From NCBI RefSeq assembly GCF_905220365.1, contig NC_061140.1:4652501-4716500 (forward strand): 64,000 nucleotides of DNA, read 5' to 3'. A program made the translations under genes and the position numbers. Positions within the stretch are counted from its first letter, which is position 1. Each line of letters starts with the position of its first letter. Shown in pieces: positions 12,841 through 25,800 of the stretch. The DNA comes from Vanessa cardui (taxonomy: Eukaryota > Arthropoda > Insecta > Lepidoptera > Nymphalidae). A model generated the notes under the pieces. That model was not told where the DNA came from, did no database searches, and saw only the letters and a program-made list of their open reading frames with translations.

Positions 12841-15745
12841 ATGTTGCATCGTTTGTTACGCGGTCGATTGACGTTCAAAGTATATATTATTTTAGGAATA
12901 ATTGCGATCATCGTATGCGGCTATTTGATTCCTCAATATAAAATATATCCCATAGCTCCCGTAACATCGCCAAGCTTGGCCCATTCTCATTCAACACGGC
13001 ATTTGTCTAAGCTCGTTACTGTCATATTCCGTCAATTCGAAGACTTTGAAAATGATATCGCGGAAAGTGTACAATCATTTGTCTCAGCTTATCCCAACAT
13101 ACCAGTATTGGTGTTGTGTGAAAGAAGACAGTATCCGCCTTTTCAGTTTTCTGCTACAAATATAACTCTGCGTAATGTAAAGATTATAACGCTAGAGTTT
13201 AAGTTGGACACAATACCGAATGATCTGGACCCATTGTCTTATGTTTCTACGGACTATGTGTTATTTGTCCCTGACGCCTCACGAGTATCCCGTCGTGTGT
13301 TTCAATTGATGGCTGTTAGCGCTACCACATATCCGACTCAAGCAATAGCCGTTGGTGTAGGGAACTCAAGATTAGTTTGTCAACAATTAAAATGGGCATA
13401 TATGGATTGGACTCTACATTACAGTAAAGACTCTTCTAAAAAACTTTGTGATGCCATTCAAGGACAACATGCTTTGATGATCAAGACTTCAATGCTGAGA
13501 AGTCTACCGAAGCCATTCGCATTGCCATTTCCAGAATCCTTGTATTTACAAACTGCCATAAGGAATATAAAGGTATATAAAACTAAAAAGCAACTCTATT
13601 TTATTTCTATGATATGTTTGACAACATACTCTAAACAATATGTTATACATTTATTTCTAGGTACAAATATTGGATAGTAAGTTTGCTATAGGACGGAGTG
13701 TATTGAAAACAACAGTGTCTAAACAAAAGGCTTCCAAGAGACAAAGAGATTACCGATTAGCATTATACAAGGAACTCGGAGTGAAGGCTGTTATGAAGGA
13801 AGATGGAAGAGTTCAGTGGTTTGGTTGTAAGAGGGAAAGTCAGGTATTTATAATTAGACTTTTATTAGGACTTATTTTAGATAAATATTATTGTAATGCC
13901 ATTTCTGTAATAAATCACATTTATAGCAATCAACAAACTAATTTTGAAAATTTTAAATCTTTCTGGTTACATAAAATACATTATAAAATGAAAACAAATT
14001 ATGTTGGTGCATGATTATGCAATTATAATTTTTTAAGTGAAAGCAAAGATTATCTCACCATAGTAATGTAGAATTTTGTAGATACAGAATCAATTTTGAT
14101 AATACCTCTTTTGCTACAGGAACTTTAGAGAAATGTAGATATTTTCTATGATTGTTGATGTTTTTGTTTTTATTTACAAAACCAGAAATTACGCACATAC
14201 TCACACTCAACTCATTTAGAAACTTGCATAATTAGAAGTCACTTTATGTTTTTTACTTAATGGCAAACTCTTTATTTTGTACTGAGGAGAAAATAATTGT
14301 TATATTGGAAATATCTCTTTATTTAAAATTGATACCAAAATATGAACTTACAATATCATAGAAGCTCTTAAGTGTCTATGTTACCAAATAATGCACATGT
14401 TGTATAGTTCAGTTAATTAAGTTTGTATTTTTTAAAAAAATTATCAGCTTTATACATATATTATCTTTTTCAGCGATGTTTCCCACCTGTACAAAGGACA
14501 CCATCATATGTGCTAGCAGGGCGCAATACACCGCCGTGCTGTCTCCGAAATATAAGGCGAACTGTTACTCATGTACTTCGAGCCCTATTACAGGCTGGGG
14601 CCAGATGCTGGCTAGAAACAACATCTTTATTAGGGGCTGTTATGCGGTAAGTCGCTAACATTATAAAGGTAAACAAACAAACAATTTCATACACTTTTTG
14701 CATACACAATATCAGGAGAGCAGCATCTGCACGGGACAGATTGTAATCTAACAGTTTATTTAATCCCGATAGATTATAATGTAGCGAAAAATAATGCGTT
14801 AAATTGCAAGCATATTTCACGATTCACAATATTTCGACAGTTTACAATCTGACGAGACAGATTAGATTGTAAGCTAACAAACTTTGTATTGTTACGGTGA
14901 CACATGCAGTACACTTGTAAGGAAATTTAGTGACTGTCACTCTCCATTAAATCTTTTGATCATGTATTTTTTTCATAACTATTTAATTATATCTTTCCTT
15001 TTCCAGCGGTGACTTGCTTCCTTGGGTTGAATATGCCGAGATCGGTATTCACGCAGGAGACCTCACTCGAGTTTCCTGGTTACAACGAGGGGGTGCAGAT
15101 AACGATGGCTTTGTATGGGAAAGAGCGACTAAAGGTCATTACTATAGGGTTGCTTATTCTGCGACGAATCGAGTTTACGTTCTTATTCTGCCTTTTACAT
15201 CGAGAAATGGCACCATGTGGCCCGCTGACTGGGTGTTAGCACATCAACGTGAATTTCCGGAGAGACATTTGCATCCACTCGCTCAGGTATGAAAAATATA
15301 ATGTTATTTGGTTTATTGAAAATCTTTCAAGAAATGAGATAATCTACGTTAGATTTTACATTATTTTTTTTATAATCAACAAACTACTAAAAACTTTTAC
15401 GATTGGAAAAAATAAAAGTGCTTATTGCAAAAAATAAATGCGTTCGTGAGAACCGCTCCGATATTTATACCCATAGGCGGTATAGTTTTTATTTGATTTG
15501 TCTTGTCATGTATATAATAAATTAACCATTGTATTCGCTAGTCGAAAAATTATTTTCGAAAGTTCGAAAATGTTAATATGTAAATATTGAATAAATCGTA
15601 TATGATTTTTATATTTCTGCAGATACAGTTTGTTGGTCGTCACTCGCCCGCGCCTAACGATGCCCGTGCTTTCTTGGACCTCAAACTTGGCCCAAATGCC
15701 GTCGAGAAGTGCGACAGGATCGGACCCAAACTCCTATATCCTTAG
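12841..15745 (+). CDS. FKRP: Fukutin-related protein (FKRP), LicD-type transferase family
   Basis: FKRP is a Golgi type II membrane protein. In vertebrates it transfers ribitol-5-phosphate to the O-mannosyl glycan of dystroglycan. Exons are 12841-13572, 13661-13843, 14474-14646, 15007-15286 and 15623-15745 (TAG), in total 496 residues against 495 in human. Residues 13-30 form the membrane anchor. Cys300, Cys307, Cys327 and Cys328 match the zinc-binding set (C-x6-C then CC). LETTSLLGA at 352-360 matches the LEGGSLLGA motif. The acidic metal site normally following (WDYDVDLG) is here WVEYAEIG at 369-376, and the later HVDLWPF is YVLILPF. The start is the first Met, ahead of the anchor. Catalytic activity is therefore in doubt, although the fold and identity are clear. 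Confidence 0.93.
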
Positions 15746-16873
15746 ATAATGAAATAATGTAAATAATTAAAAAATAATGTCAGTTTAAATATTTAAATTA
15801 ATCTTTAATTGGACATAAATAACAATGAATACAAATGTCTACAAATTGTATCTATATTGAGGCTTTTTTTAATATTTTAAAAACATATTATAATCTGAAG
15901 TACAAAAATTTTATAAGGGACAATATTGCTTAACTCAAAGCTAATTAATTATTTTATATTGAATATAAGTGAAAACCAAAAATTTTGTAATTATTAGCAG
16001 CGATAAATTATTTTATAGATATGTTTAAGTTTTGACATTACTTCGGAAAAAATAAGTATATTGTCATGTATAATTTACAATACCAAAAAATAAAAATCCT
16101 ATCATGCATTTATTGACACATAAAAGGTTACATGTTTAAGCATGCACACATAATTGCATAGTGTTAAAGATCTGTATAAAATTGCCATAGATTAGTTTTA
16201 AGTTTTTTAATGTTTATCTTTATATTTTCACAATGCTCAGAATATAATGACAAGAATTAACGCCTTTACTTATAAATATTATTAAGTAAATGTGTAGTTA
16301 AATAATGATCTTTTTTTTCTTGATCACTGATTTGATATTCAAATGAAGAAAACAATTGTTTTACTAAACACTCTCTTTATAAGTAAAGCGGTAAATAAAT
16401 AAATGTGATTCGAATCTTAGTGTAAGTAATTATGGTAAAGCAATGTCAAATAAAGCTTATGCAATAATTATTAAGGATAAGGTGAAATGTATTTTTGAAG
16501 ATCTCTCAATTCTAGTCAAAAATTGTTAACTTCTAAATGTTATGTAAGTCCCATTCTGAATGGAATTGTTTTGTTTTTAGAGTTTATTCACTTTTTAGAA
16601 TTAATATTTACAAGGAAAACGAAATCTTATACTTATGTAGTATGTGTGTTTATATATTTTTTTCATAAACAATTTGATTAAGTATTTCATATTCACCAAC
16701 TTGTAATATTAGTTCTAAAAGAGAAATTGTAGTCATTCTATATTTAAAAAAATATTAAGACTAGATATACAAATGCTATTTATTTTAAAGCTTTACTAGT
16801 AAATTAAATAAAGCACAAATCGAAATAAATTATTGTTTTATTCATAAATTATCAAAGACAAAATAATATTACT
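15746..16873. other. Convergent 3' regions of FKRP and DNAI1
   Basis: This is AT-rich sequence between the two stops. It has AATAAA on the plus strand at 16807-16812 and AATAAA on the minus strand at 16837-16842. The minus signal, 31 bp after the DNAI1 stop, is probably used by DNAI1. The plus signal would give FKRP a 3' UTR of about 1.1 kb, though earlier weaker signals are possible. Confidence 0.5.
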
Positions 16874-19800
16874 CTAATCGTCATCGAATTTCTCGTCAAC
16901 AACGCCAGTCTGGAAAGGCGGGTCTCGTACTAAACTAAGCAGTTTATCCAGTTTCATAATCTGCAAAGTCATTTATTTTATAATACTATATTTTTACTTA
17001 AAAAAATATTATTAGTAATGTTTAAGCTGTATGTTAATAAATATTCTTTCTCCATATAAAATATTACCTGCAGACTTCGCTGATCTATTCCTTGCGCCTT
17101 TTTCGGTGGTTTACACATAACTCGTAAGTTCGGCGATAATTTAACTACATGGCAAGTGCCCCTAAAAATATAAAATAAAAATATAGAGTAGTTTTATTGA
17201 TGCCTCCAGAGAGATTTGAACTCTCGACCCCTGGTTTACAAGACCAGTGCTCTAACCCCTGAGCTATGGAGGCGATGTGAGTTTTGTCGAAATAATGATA
17301 AATATTATTTTAGGGATTTCGTCATAGATTTTTTATAAGAATCACAAACCTTATGTTTATGTAATATCCATTTATAAAATATAAATGGATTAAATATTTT
17401 AGCAAATATAGTTCAATAAGCTAATATTAAAAAATATACTATACTTTTTTACATATAAATTATGTTATCGCTTAACGTTTATTATAGGTATATTATAAAA
17501 TAAAAAAGATTGTGTAAATTATTTCAACACAAATAATAACAACCAAAACTGGGAAGGGGTAGGATTAGGGTAAAAAATAAGACGTGACGGAAGCCTTATG
17601 GCTGCCACAGCAGCCGAAAAATGTACTTAAAAAAACATTTATTAAATGATGTTAAATTGGTTATTTCGATTCGTAATCAAAGATAAAAAAAATGACAGAT
17701 ACAAGCAAAAAAGAACTGTACATAATCTCATTTTACTCTTTGCCTATAAAGAGTAAATCTCGAAGGAGTATTTTGTGAAATTAAATTGCTAGTTAAAGTT
17801 TGATAAAATTGCTCCAAAGCAAGTTTGGTCTCCTAAGATAGGACATAGACATGGACTATTTTTTAGATCTTATACTTGATGCGAGTGAAGCCTAGTGCGG
17901 CAACTACTAAAATTATATATAATATAATTTTTTTTTGTCCTACAATGTAGTTTTTGCTTAGAATTACATCACTGATTCTTCATATAATACTTTCGAAATC
18001 CACTTGATGAAAGAATACACCTGTTATAATATTGTAATTATTATGAATAATTAGTAATTATTTATTTTGAAATTTATTGTTGACTAGCGACCCGCCCGGT
18101 GTAATACTGATACTAAATATACTAAAGATTTTTTCTTGTTCCTTTATTATATCGCCTATGGTATCCTTTCGAATCACTTTATCTATTAAAAAAAACGCAT
18201 CCAAATTCGTTGCGTAATTTTAAAGAGCAATGTATGTTACATAGGGACAGACAGCTTTAAGTTACTTTGTTTTATACTATGTAATGATGATGATGGAATA
18301 AATTAAATGTGTCAAGAATTTCACGTAGGTATAAAATAAAGTAAACTAAACTTAATAATACAGCTTTTTACCGTTTATATTACGCGATAAATTACTATTA
18401 GGTATAAGTTCTTGCGCATAATCGCTTGTAGCTAATAAGAATAATATGATAACTTACTTAGTGTCTCCACAAACAACAACAGGCAGTTGACGATTGAAGT
18501 CTATCCTCGTAAGTTTCTTTGTTTTCTTCGAAACGATAGCTTGCACGCAAATTGGACGATATTTGTTAACATTTAAATCGTACACGTAAACCTGTAAAAA
18601 AATACTTTTTCCATTACTGAGACGTTTCATTTTAAAAAGTCTTTATATCAATCTTATTTATTTATCTACTCAATATTGACTTTTGTACATCGCCTGACCG
18701 TTTTATTTAATTTCAACTCCTGTACTCAAGGGTTGCTTGGAAGTTCTCGCTACTTAAGCGATAACATCGGCTTTTAAAGCTGTACGTTAATTTTATTTTT
18801 CGGTAACCGGACGACTGAGACCAAGTAAATATGTTCTGATGATACCTATTCAAATTTGAGCTTGTAGAATAACCATTACTTATATTGCCAATGAGCCACG
18901 GGAACCAAGTGTTATGTCCTTTCTATTGGAATGGGCCCTAGTCACATTGCCTACCCTTACCTTTTGGCTTACCCGTTGGTGGTAGAATATGTTATGTGTA
19001 GGTGGTACCTGCCCAAACGGACGTGTACAAAGGATAGGCCTTTCAAAATTTTTTTATATACAGTGGCATAGCTAGGTAAGGAAGGGCCCCGTTGCATAGA
19101 AAAAAAATTGGGCCCTCACCCCTTTTTCAACTAATAATTACTTATAGTACGACACAACTTAGATGTCGCATCGGCAAAATTTGTAAAACCGATCACATCC
19201 GAATTGAGCACGCTATCCCAAATTATCAATATTTATTTCTCATGCGAATATGGTCTTTGCACAAACGTAATAACTTGTAATATCACATGACCTAATATAT
19301 TCGTCAATTTGACGCGTCGATTTACATGCACTTGCTTTCTCTGACGCGTGAATCTATAGCGACGAATAGCGTCGAATGGCGCGATAGGGAGCTATTTCTA
19401 TTGGTTGTGTAAATCGGCAGTAATCGGTTTTATTTTCATTCCATTGCATTTTCCGATGCTACCAAGCATATAACTATATACCAAATAAGAAATCTTATGC
19501 GCGGGGTCGTGTTTTTCTAGCTTCAGAAGCTTAAGGTTTAGTTTAGAGGGCCCCCTGAACTCTGGGGGCCTGGTGCGCTTCACCACCTGCCCTACGATAG
19601 CTACGCCACTGTATGTGTTGTATAAGCATGTATATAGTGTTGTGAATAGCAAATTGCAATTATTTAGCTATTGCAATTACTTTAGCTATTGCAATTTACT
19701 TTATCAAAAACTTGTTGGAATATGGTTTAAATTTCTTTGTTATTAGATTTCATATCAAGCAGTGGGACATTCTTAGACTAGATATACTTTAGAATCTTAA

Positions 19801-22800
19801 GTTTGGACAACTCGAAACGATTTTAAAATCTCGTTTAAATTTTCAATTTTACAAAGAAACTTACAAGTGTATAACAATCTGAAATTCAACTCAAAGCATA
19901 TTGCTCCTTTCACGATCAATTCGTACACGTTTGTATAAGAGGATTAAGGCTATCATTGGTAATAGCAATCAAAGCGAGATGGTCAGTTGAGCGGTAACAA
20001 GCGTATGGAATTCAATAGGGATTATTGTATCGATTATTCGTGCTCCGACGGCGGTGAGAATTCACAATCGAATTCAAATTACCACTATGCCATATGACTA
20101 TGATTTAAGTATATAACTACAACAAAGTGTAACTTATTAAATAAATACAATATTAAAAGTCATTTTAAGTATGTATAATCAAACATTTTAACCTTTTAAA
20201 ATTAAATTTTTTTTATTGTTATAATGACAACGATATCTATTAATTCGACACGTGTAAGACGTATATATATTTTCAACCGACTTCCAAAAGAAGGAGGTTA
20301 TCAATTTAACTTTTCACTGGGTGGACCGATTTTGATAATTTTTTTTTTGTTTGAAAGGTAGTGCTTCCCGTGGGGTCCCATTTTTTTTATTTTTTTTTCC
20401 GATGATGGTATCCATGTGAAAACGACATAAGTCTTAAATTTGCCTTATGTATATGCGCGACAAATAGGTGAATAACGGAAAATCACGTTAACCAATTTTG
20501 GTAATTCTTTTTTTATTATAAAATATATACTTCAAGGGTAATTTGGTGAAAGTTTGGTAAGGTTCTGAGCACAGGATCCATGACAAAGTAACGGAACGGA
20601 AGGGAACGGAACAATTCTGAGGAGCACGTTAGCGATACTCGGTCGAATCTTTTATTTATAGGTTATTTGGATATTTGAGTCACCTTCCGTAATGTGGTTA
20701 TGTTTATGTAATTATCATAGTCGAATATTATAATCAACTAGCTACCCACCCCGGCTTCGCACGGGTGCAATACTGATACTAAATATACTACAGAATTTGT
20801 TTATATACGACATCACATCGCAAACTTCTAAAATTATCAGTGTTTCTTTACTATATTGTTCATGTATTATATACACAAACCTTCCCCTTGAATCACACTA
20901 TCTTTTAAAAAAAACCGCATCAAAATCCGTTGCGTAGATTTAAAGATATAGGGACAGAGAAAGCGACTTTGTTTTATACTATGTAGTGATGGAACTCCTA
21001 TACGGCTCGCAGTTAGGGTGCGATATGGGGCAGAATTTCTTACTATCTTTAATCAAATTTTGTGTATGTTATGTGATGTCATATGATGACGAAATATAGT
21101 TGGTCTTTTTCAAAGTTTTTTTGCTGAGTTCCATTACAGCTCTTTCGAGGGATCCTTGTAGTTTACGCCGCGTGACGTATTAAATCCGCATTTTCGAAAG
21201 TCTATTTTTGCTTTATTCGCAAGTTTTCTTTGAAATTGTCCTCGAAGTAGTTTCTGACTCATATAAACGGAACGCTTAATCTATCCATATTAAAAAAAAT
21301 TAGTTAGTCAACATCAGCTTCACTTAAAATCAAAAAATAAATAAAATTTTAACAAAAAGAAAAACCGACTTCAAACAAAACACTATTTTAAAACAAATGA
21401 ATATGCACGAAAAAGTAAAAAAAATAATTGCGTATTCAACATATTTTTTAGAGTCTTCCTAAGTTAAATGAAATGAAAAATATTAGACTACTTAAAAGTC
21501 GATTAACGATTATATCATGTAGTTATAATTATTGTTATATTTGGAGTCGGTGTCAGCCAATAAAACCCTACAGTATATCTATCAAAAAAACAATACGAGA
21601 ATACTTTAACAAATATGTTTTTTACAAATTACCTTTTACACAATAATATACTGGATCAATCAAGGGGCTCGTATCGCTTCTTTCTTTTGATTGTTGGGGC
21701 AAGGGCACCGTGGCTGACACCGGCTCCAAATATATCAATAACTATAACTACATGATATAATCGTTAATCGACTTTTAAGTAGTCTAATATTTTTCATTTC
21801 ATTTAACTTAGGAAGACTCTAAAAAATATGTTGAATACGCAATTATTTTTATTACTTTTTCGTGCATATTCATTTGTTTTAAAATAGTGTTTTGTTTGAA
21901 GTCGGTTTTTCTTTTTGTTAAAATTTTATTTATATGTGTGTCAAGTACTGGTCTATTCATCTATCAATAGTAAGAGTATAAAATGAAAGCTTAAAAAAAA
22001 TAAGTCTTTCCTACCTTTCCATCGGCAGTACATGCTGCAAATACGGTGCTGGAGTAAGGCGCCCATTTCACATCTCCGACCGGAGATCCCAGCTCGAACA
22101 TAAACAGCGGTTCACTGTACAAATTAATATATGTGTTATTCTTAAATTCTACATACTACAGTTATTCTACATACTTTTTAATTTGATCTCCTTGGGATTG
22201 GAATCTGGCAATGTTTTTTTTTTTAATTTAAGGCAAAGCAGTTACAATACAAACATACAACACTGAACTTCTTACACTATAAATTCATTGTTTATTACTT
22301 TATCTATGATTCAGTGCATTCAGGCTTTAACTAGCCCGGCTAACTTACCATTTAAATAGGAACGGCAACTTAAAGTATTTTTGTTTGGTGGTGGAATGAA
22401 AAAGTTGCCTTTTATAATTGTTAATATTTATAATTAATCAACAATTTATTGTTTAAGCCTAAAGGGCATTTACGAAGTAATTGACGTGTTTACTTATTAT
22501 GGATTAAGGTTAAACATACTCTCGACCGTCTTCCCATATCTTGACCCGCCAATCACCAGAGCAGGACGCGTAGATGCTATTGTTGAAGTAGTTATAGTGG
22601 ATTCTGTACACTGGCATGTGGTGGCCTTGCACTGAGCGAACGTAATTGCGATTATACTTCAGTGAACACGTGTGGATCATTCCGTCTTCCGTACCGACCA
22701 TGAAAATATCAGGTTTCTCTGGGTGGAAACAGATACAACTGCCGCAACCTAGGTTTGAAAAATTTAGCTGGATAAGATAACAGTAATATATGACACCGAA

Positions 22801-25800
22801 GGTTTATCTAGAAAATGTTATGCCACATTTATCTTCTAAAAACCTGTTGTAAGTCAGGCTTTAATTTGGATAAATATAGAGCTCTCATTGGCTGTATTAT
22901 CAAAATATAATCAATATTGCACTATCAAAATTTGGTAATATTATTGTGAAAAGACTTTCAGAAATTGGAGAATATCTATACTCTATCGTTTCAAATCGTA
23001 TTATTAGACAAAAGACTGTGGAGAAGAACTCATTTTATATTTATTTAGCAAATATTAAAAACTGCGCTAGATATATTAATATATTAATTCAAACCCATAA
23101 CCTAAAGTCATAAATCAAATTATCTTTTAAGAAAAGTAAATTAAGTATTTATTTCAAAATTTTAGTAAGTAATTAATGCATACTGTTGACAGTCAATAGA
23201 GTCCCATCGGGTCCAGGAATGGGAGCGACGCTAGAATGCAGTGTGATGATGGTAGTGGCTTGCAACTCTCCCGGCATCACGGCCCATTGGACCACGCGTC
23301 CATCACCAGAGATCGAGAAGAACGACGCTTCACCGTCGATGAGACGAGCTCCCCAACGGATCTGGTAAGGTTCGAAGAAATTATGAGTAATTTAAAACAA
23401 GAACCAACCGCTCCTCCACATTAAATTAGTAGTAGCTAAATTGTACTAATTTAGTCTTAGTCGTATTTTAGTCGTTATTTCACGCCGATAAATAATTTAA
23501 CGTGAAGGGACCCGTCTTCGTGAGATAAATAGATCTATAACTACATTTATTTTTGATCAGCATATAGTGTCATTGGAATAATTGGCGTTACAATTGTTTA
23601 TATTTGAATCAAATAAAAAATAAAATCGTAAATTTAATTATTCCTAATTATTGCTGTTTGGTGGTAGAGTAAATGATGAATATATAAGCAGTGCGCATTA
23701 TTGTTGTGTTCCGGTTTGAAGGGCGAGTGAGCCAGTGTAACTACAGGCACAAGGGACATAGCATCTTAGTTACTAAGGTTGGTGGCGCCTTGACGATGTA
23801 AGGAATAGTTAATGTGATGGTGACCCTTTATGATCAGGTGGCCCATATGCTCATCCGCCAACCTATTCCATAAAAAAAATATGATGGTGGGTAACCTATC
23901 CAGACGGGCTTGCAAAAATCCATACTACCAGGTTAAATCGGCATTTGGTTTCAAAAATCTGCACTTTTTCGTGTCAAGTCTGTGGTATGATGTTTCAGAC
24001 CTCAACAAATATCACGTATCATCTGCACGTTTGGTCTGCTGCTAATAATATAAAGCTCAATGATATTTACCTCCCACACAATGTTGCTGTGCTTATCTCT
24101 CACGGAATCCGATTTATATTGATAACTAGATTCCAATGTCAATTGTGCGTTATAAACGCATACGTTGCCATCGTAGCGACCTGTAATACAACTCTGTTAT
24201 TTTTTGCAAGTAAATATAACATCACAGAGAAACATTACTTACCGACACAAACAAGATAGGGGGTTTCCTTATAAACGTCGAGACATATAATCGGAGAATC
24301 TGTTATAACAGAATATTCTGGAAAGGCTGGATTTTTTATACTGTATAGACAGAGACATCCTTCTTTTTGTTGTTGCGTAAAATCCACTGTGGAAAAAGTT
24401 GATTAAGATGAAGGTCTTAGAAGATCGTGATCACGCTATTTATCAGATGTTTTGATCTAAATATCACAGTTGGTGTATTTTAAATATTAGTATGATACGT
24501 CCAAATCTGGAGACAATGAGATAAGATGTTATGCTGAATGGATCTCTAACACTTTTTTCCGTAATTATAAGACTCATAATCGAGCAACTACAACGACGTA
24601 TTGCTGACCTCTTAAGAATTTTATTATTTTGTTTGCTAATATTGCATGGATAGTCTATAAAAATAAGGTTTTCTACATGGTTAATATTATTTTTTAGGTT
24701 ATTAATTATAGTGTATTTATATCACAAAATAAACATATCATTTCCATTTTTGTCTAATAAATATATATGACTTACACGATCCATACGCTACTGCGAACAA
24801 ATCTTGGTAGTGCGGATTCCACTGCACGTCACAAACAGCGTGATTACGCATCGGTTCATATTGGAACTTCCATAGGGGTAATAGAGACCCCATACCTTCA
24901 CGAAATTCATCGGAAGGATCGTCCCAATAGCGGTAGTCTTGAGCTAGATCAAAATTGTAGAAGGTATATGAATTAAGTCCAAACAGCATAGTTGTTTTAC
25001 ATTTTCAGGTCGATTATCTTGCTCATACCATTTGTACGACCTCTTTTGCTTTTCTATAGTTTGTATTTAAAAAGTTAAACAATGAGTTATTAAATATGTA
25101 AAATGACTCGAACAATAATATCAGGCATTTACAGAAAAGCATCGCTTTCAAATTATTTCGTAATGATTGATATATTCACTGTTATTATTCTAATATCTTT
25201 TAATCAATAACATACTCCACAGCTATACACATTATAGGTACTTTTGTTTCATATTTACCGATGTCATCGTAAATGTTTTGGTTGACCAATCGTTCGAGGA
25301 TCGTCCACGCCTCACGAATGCGTTGCGCGAGTTGCTCATCGTGAATTTGCTGCGCAGACTTCGCATGCTTTGCTGCTTTTTTACGTAACTGACAAAAATT
25401 ACAATTTTAAAACCCCATAAACAAAATAAAATATTTTTCAAAAGGATTTTGTACAGGGAAAATAATCGTTAAAGTTTACCCTTTTCGGTTTTTCATCTTC
25501 CTTCTCTCGTTGCTTTTTAGCGTAGTCCTCTTGATAGTAATCGAAGATGATACATTGGAGACCAGTTGCTCCATAATTAGCACGTGGTGGAGGAATTGTT
25601 TGTGTGTCCACTGACTATAGATATGAAAACTATTAGAGAAGGCATATTTGTAAGAAAATTAAAACATTAATAATATGAATTACTAACCCTTCTCGGGAAC
25701 GTATATGTTAGCGCAGCTCTCTCGCAAAAATTGAACTGATTTGCAAGTTTCTTAACTCGTGGTTTAATTTCAATTTTTTCCTCAACCTGGGCCTCACCTT

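Noticed and set aside
14476..14658. Second open frame across FKRP exon 3
   Set aside because: The frame reading TPPCCLRNI joins both neighbouring exons in phase and matches FKRP. The other does not.
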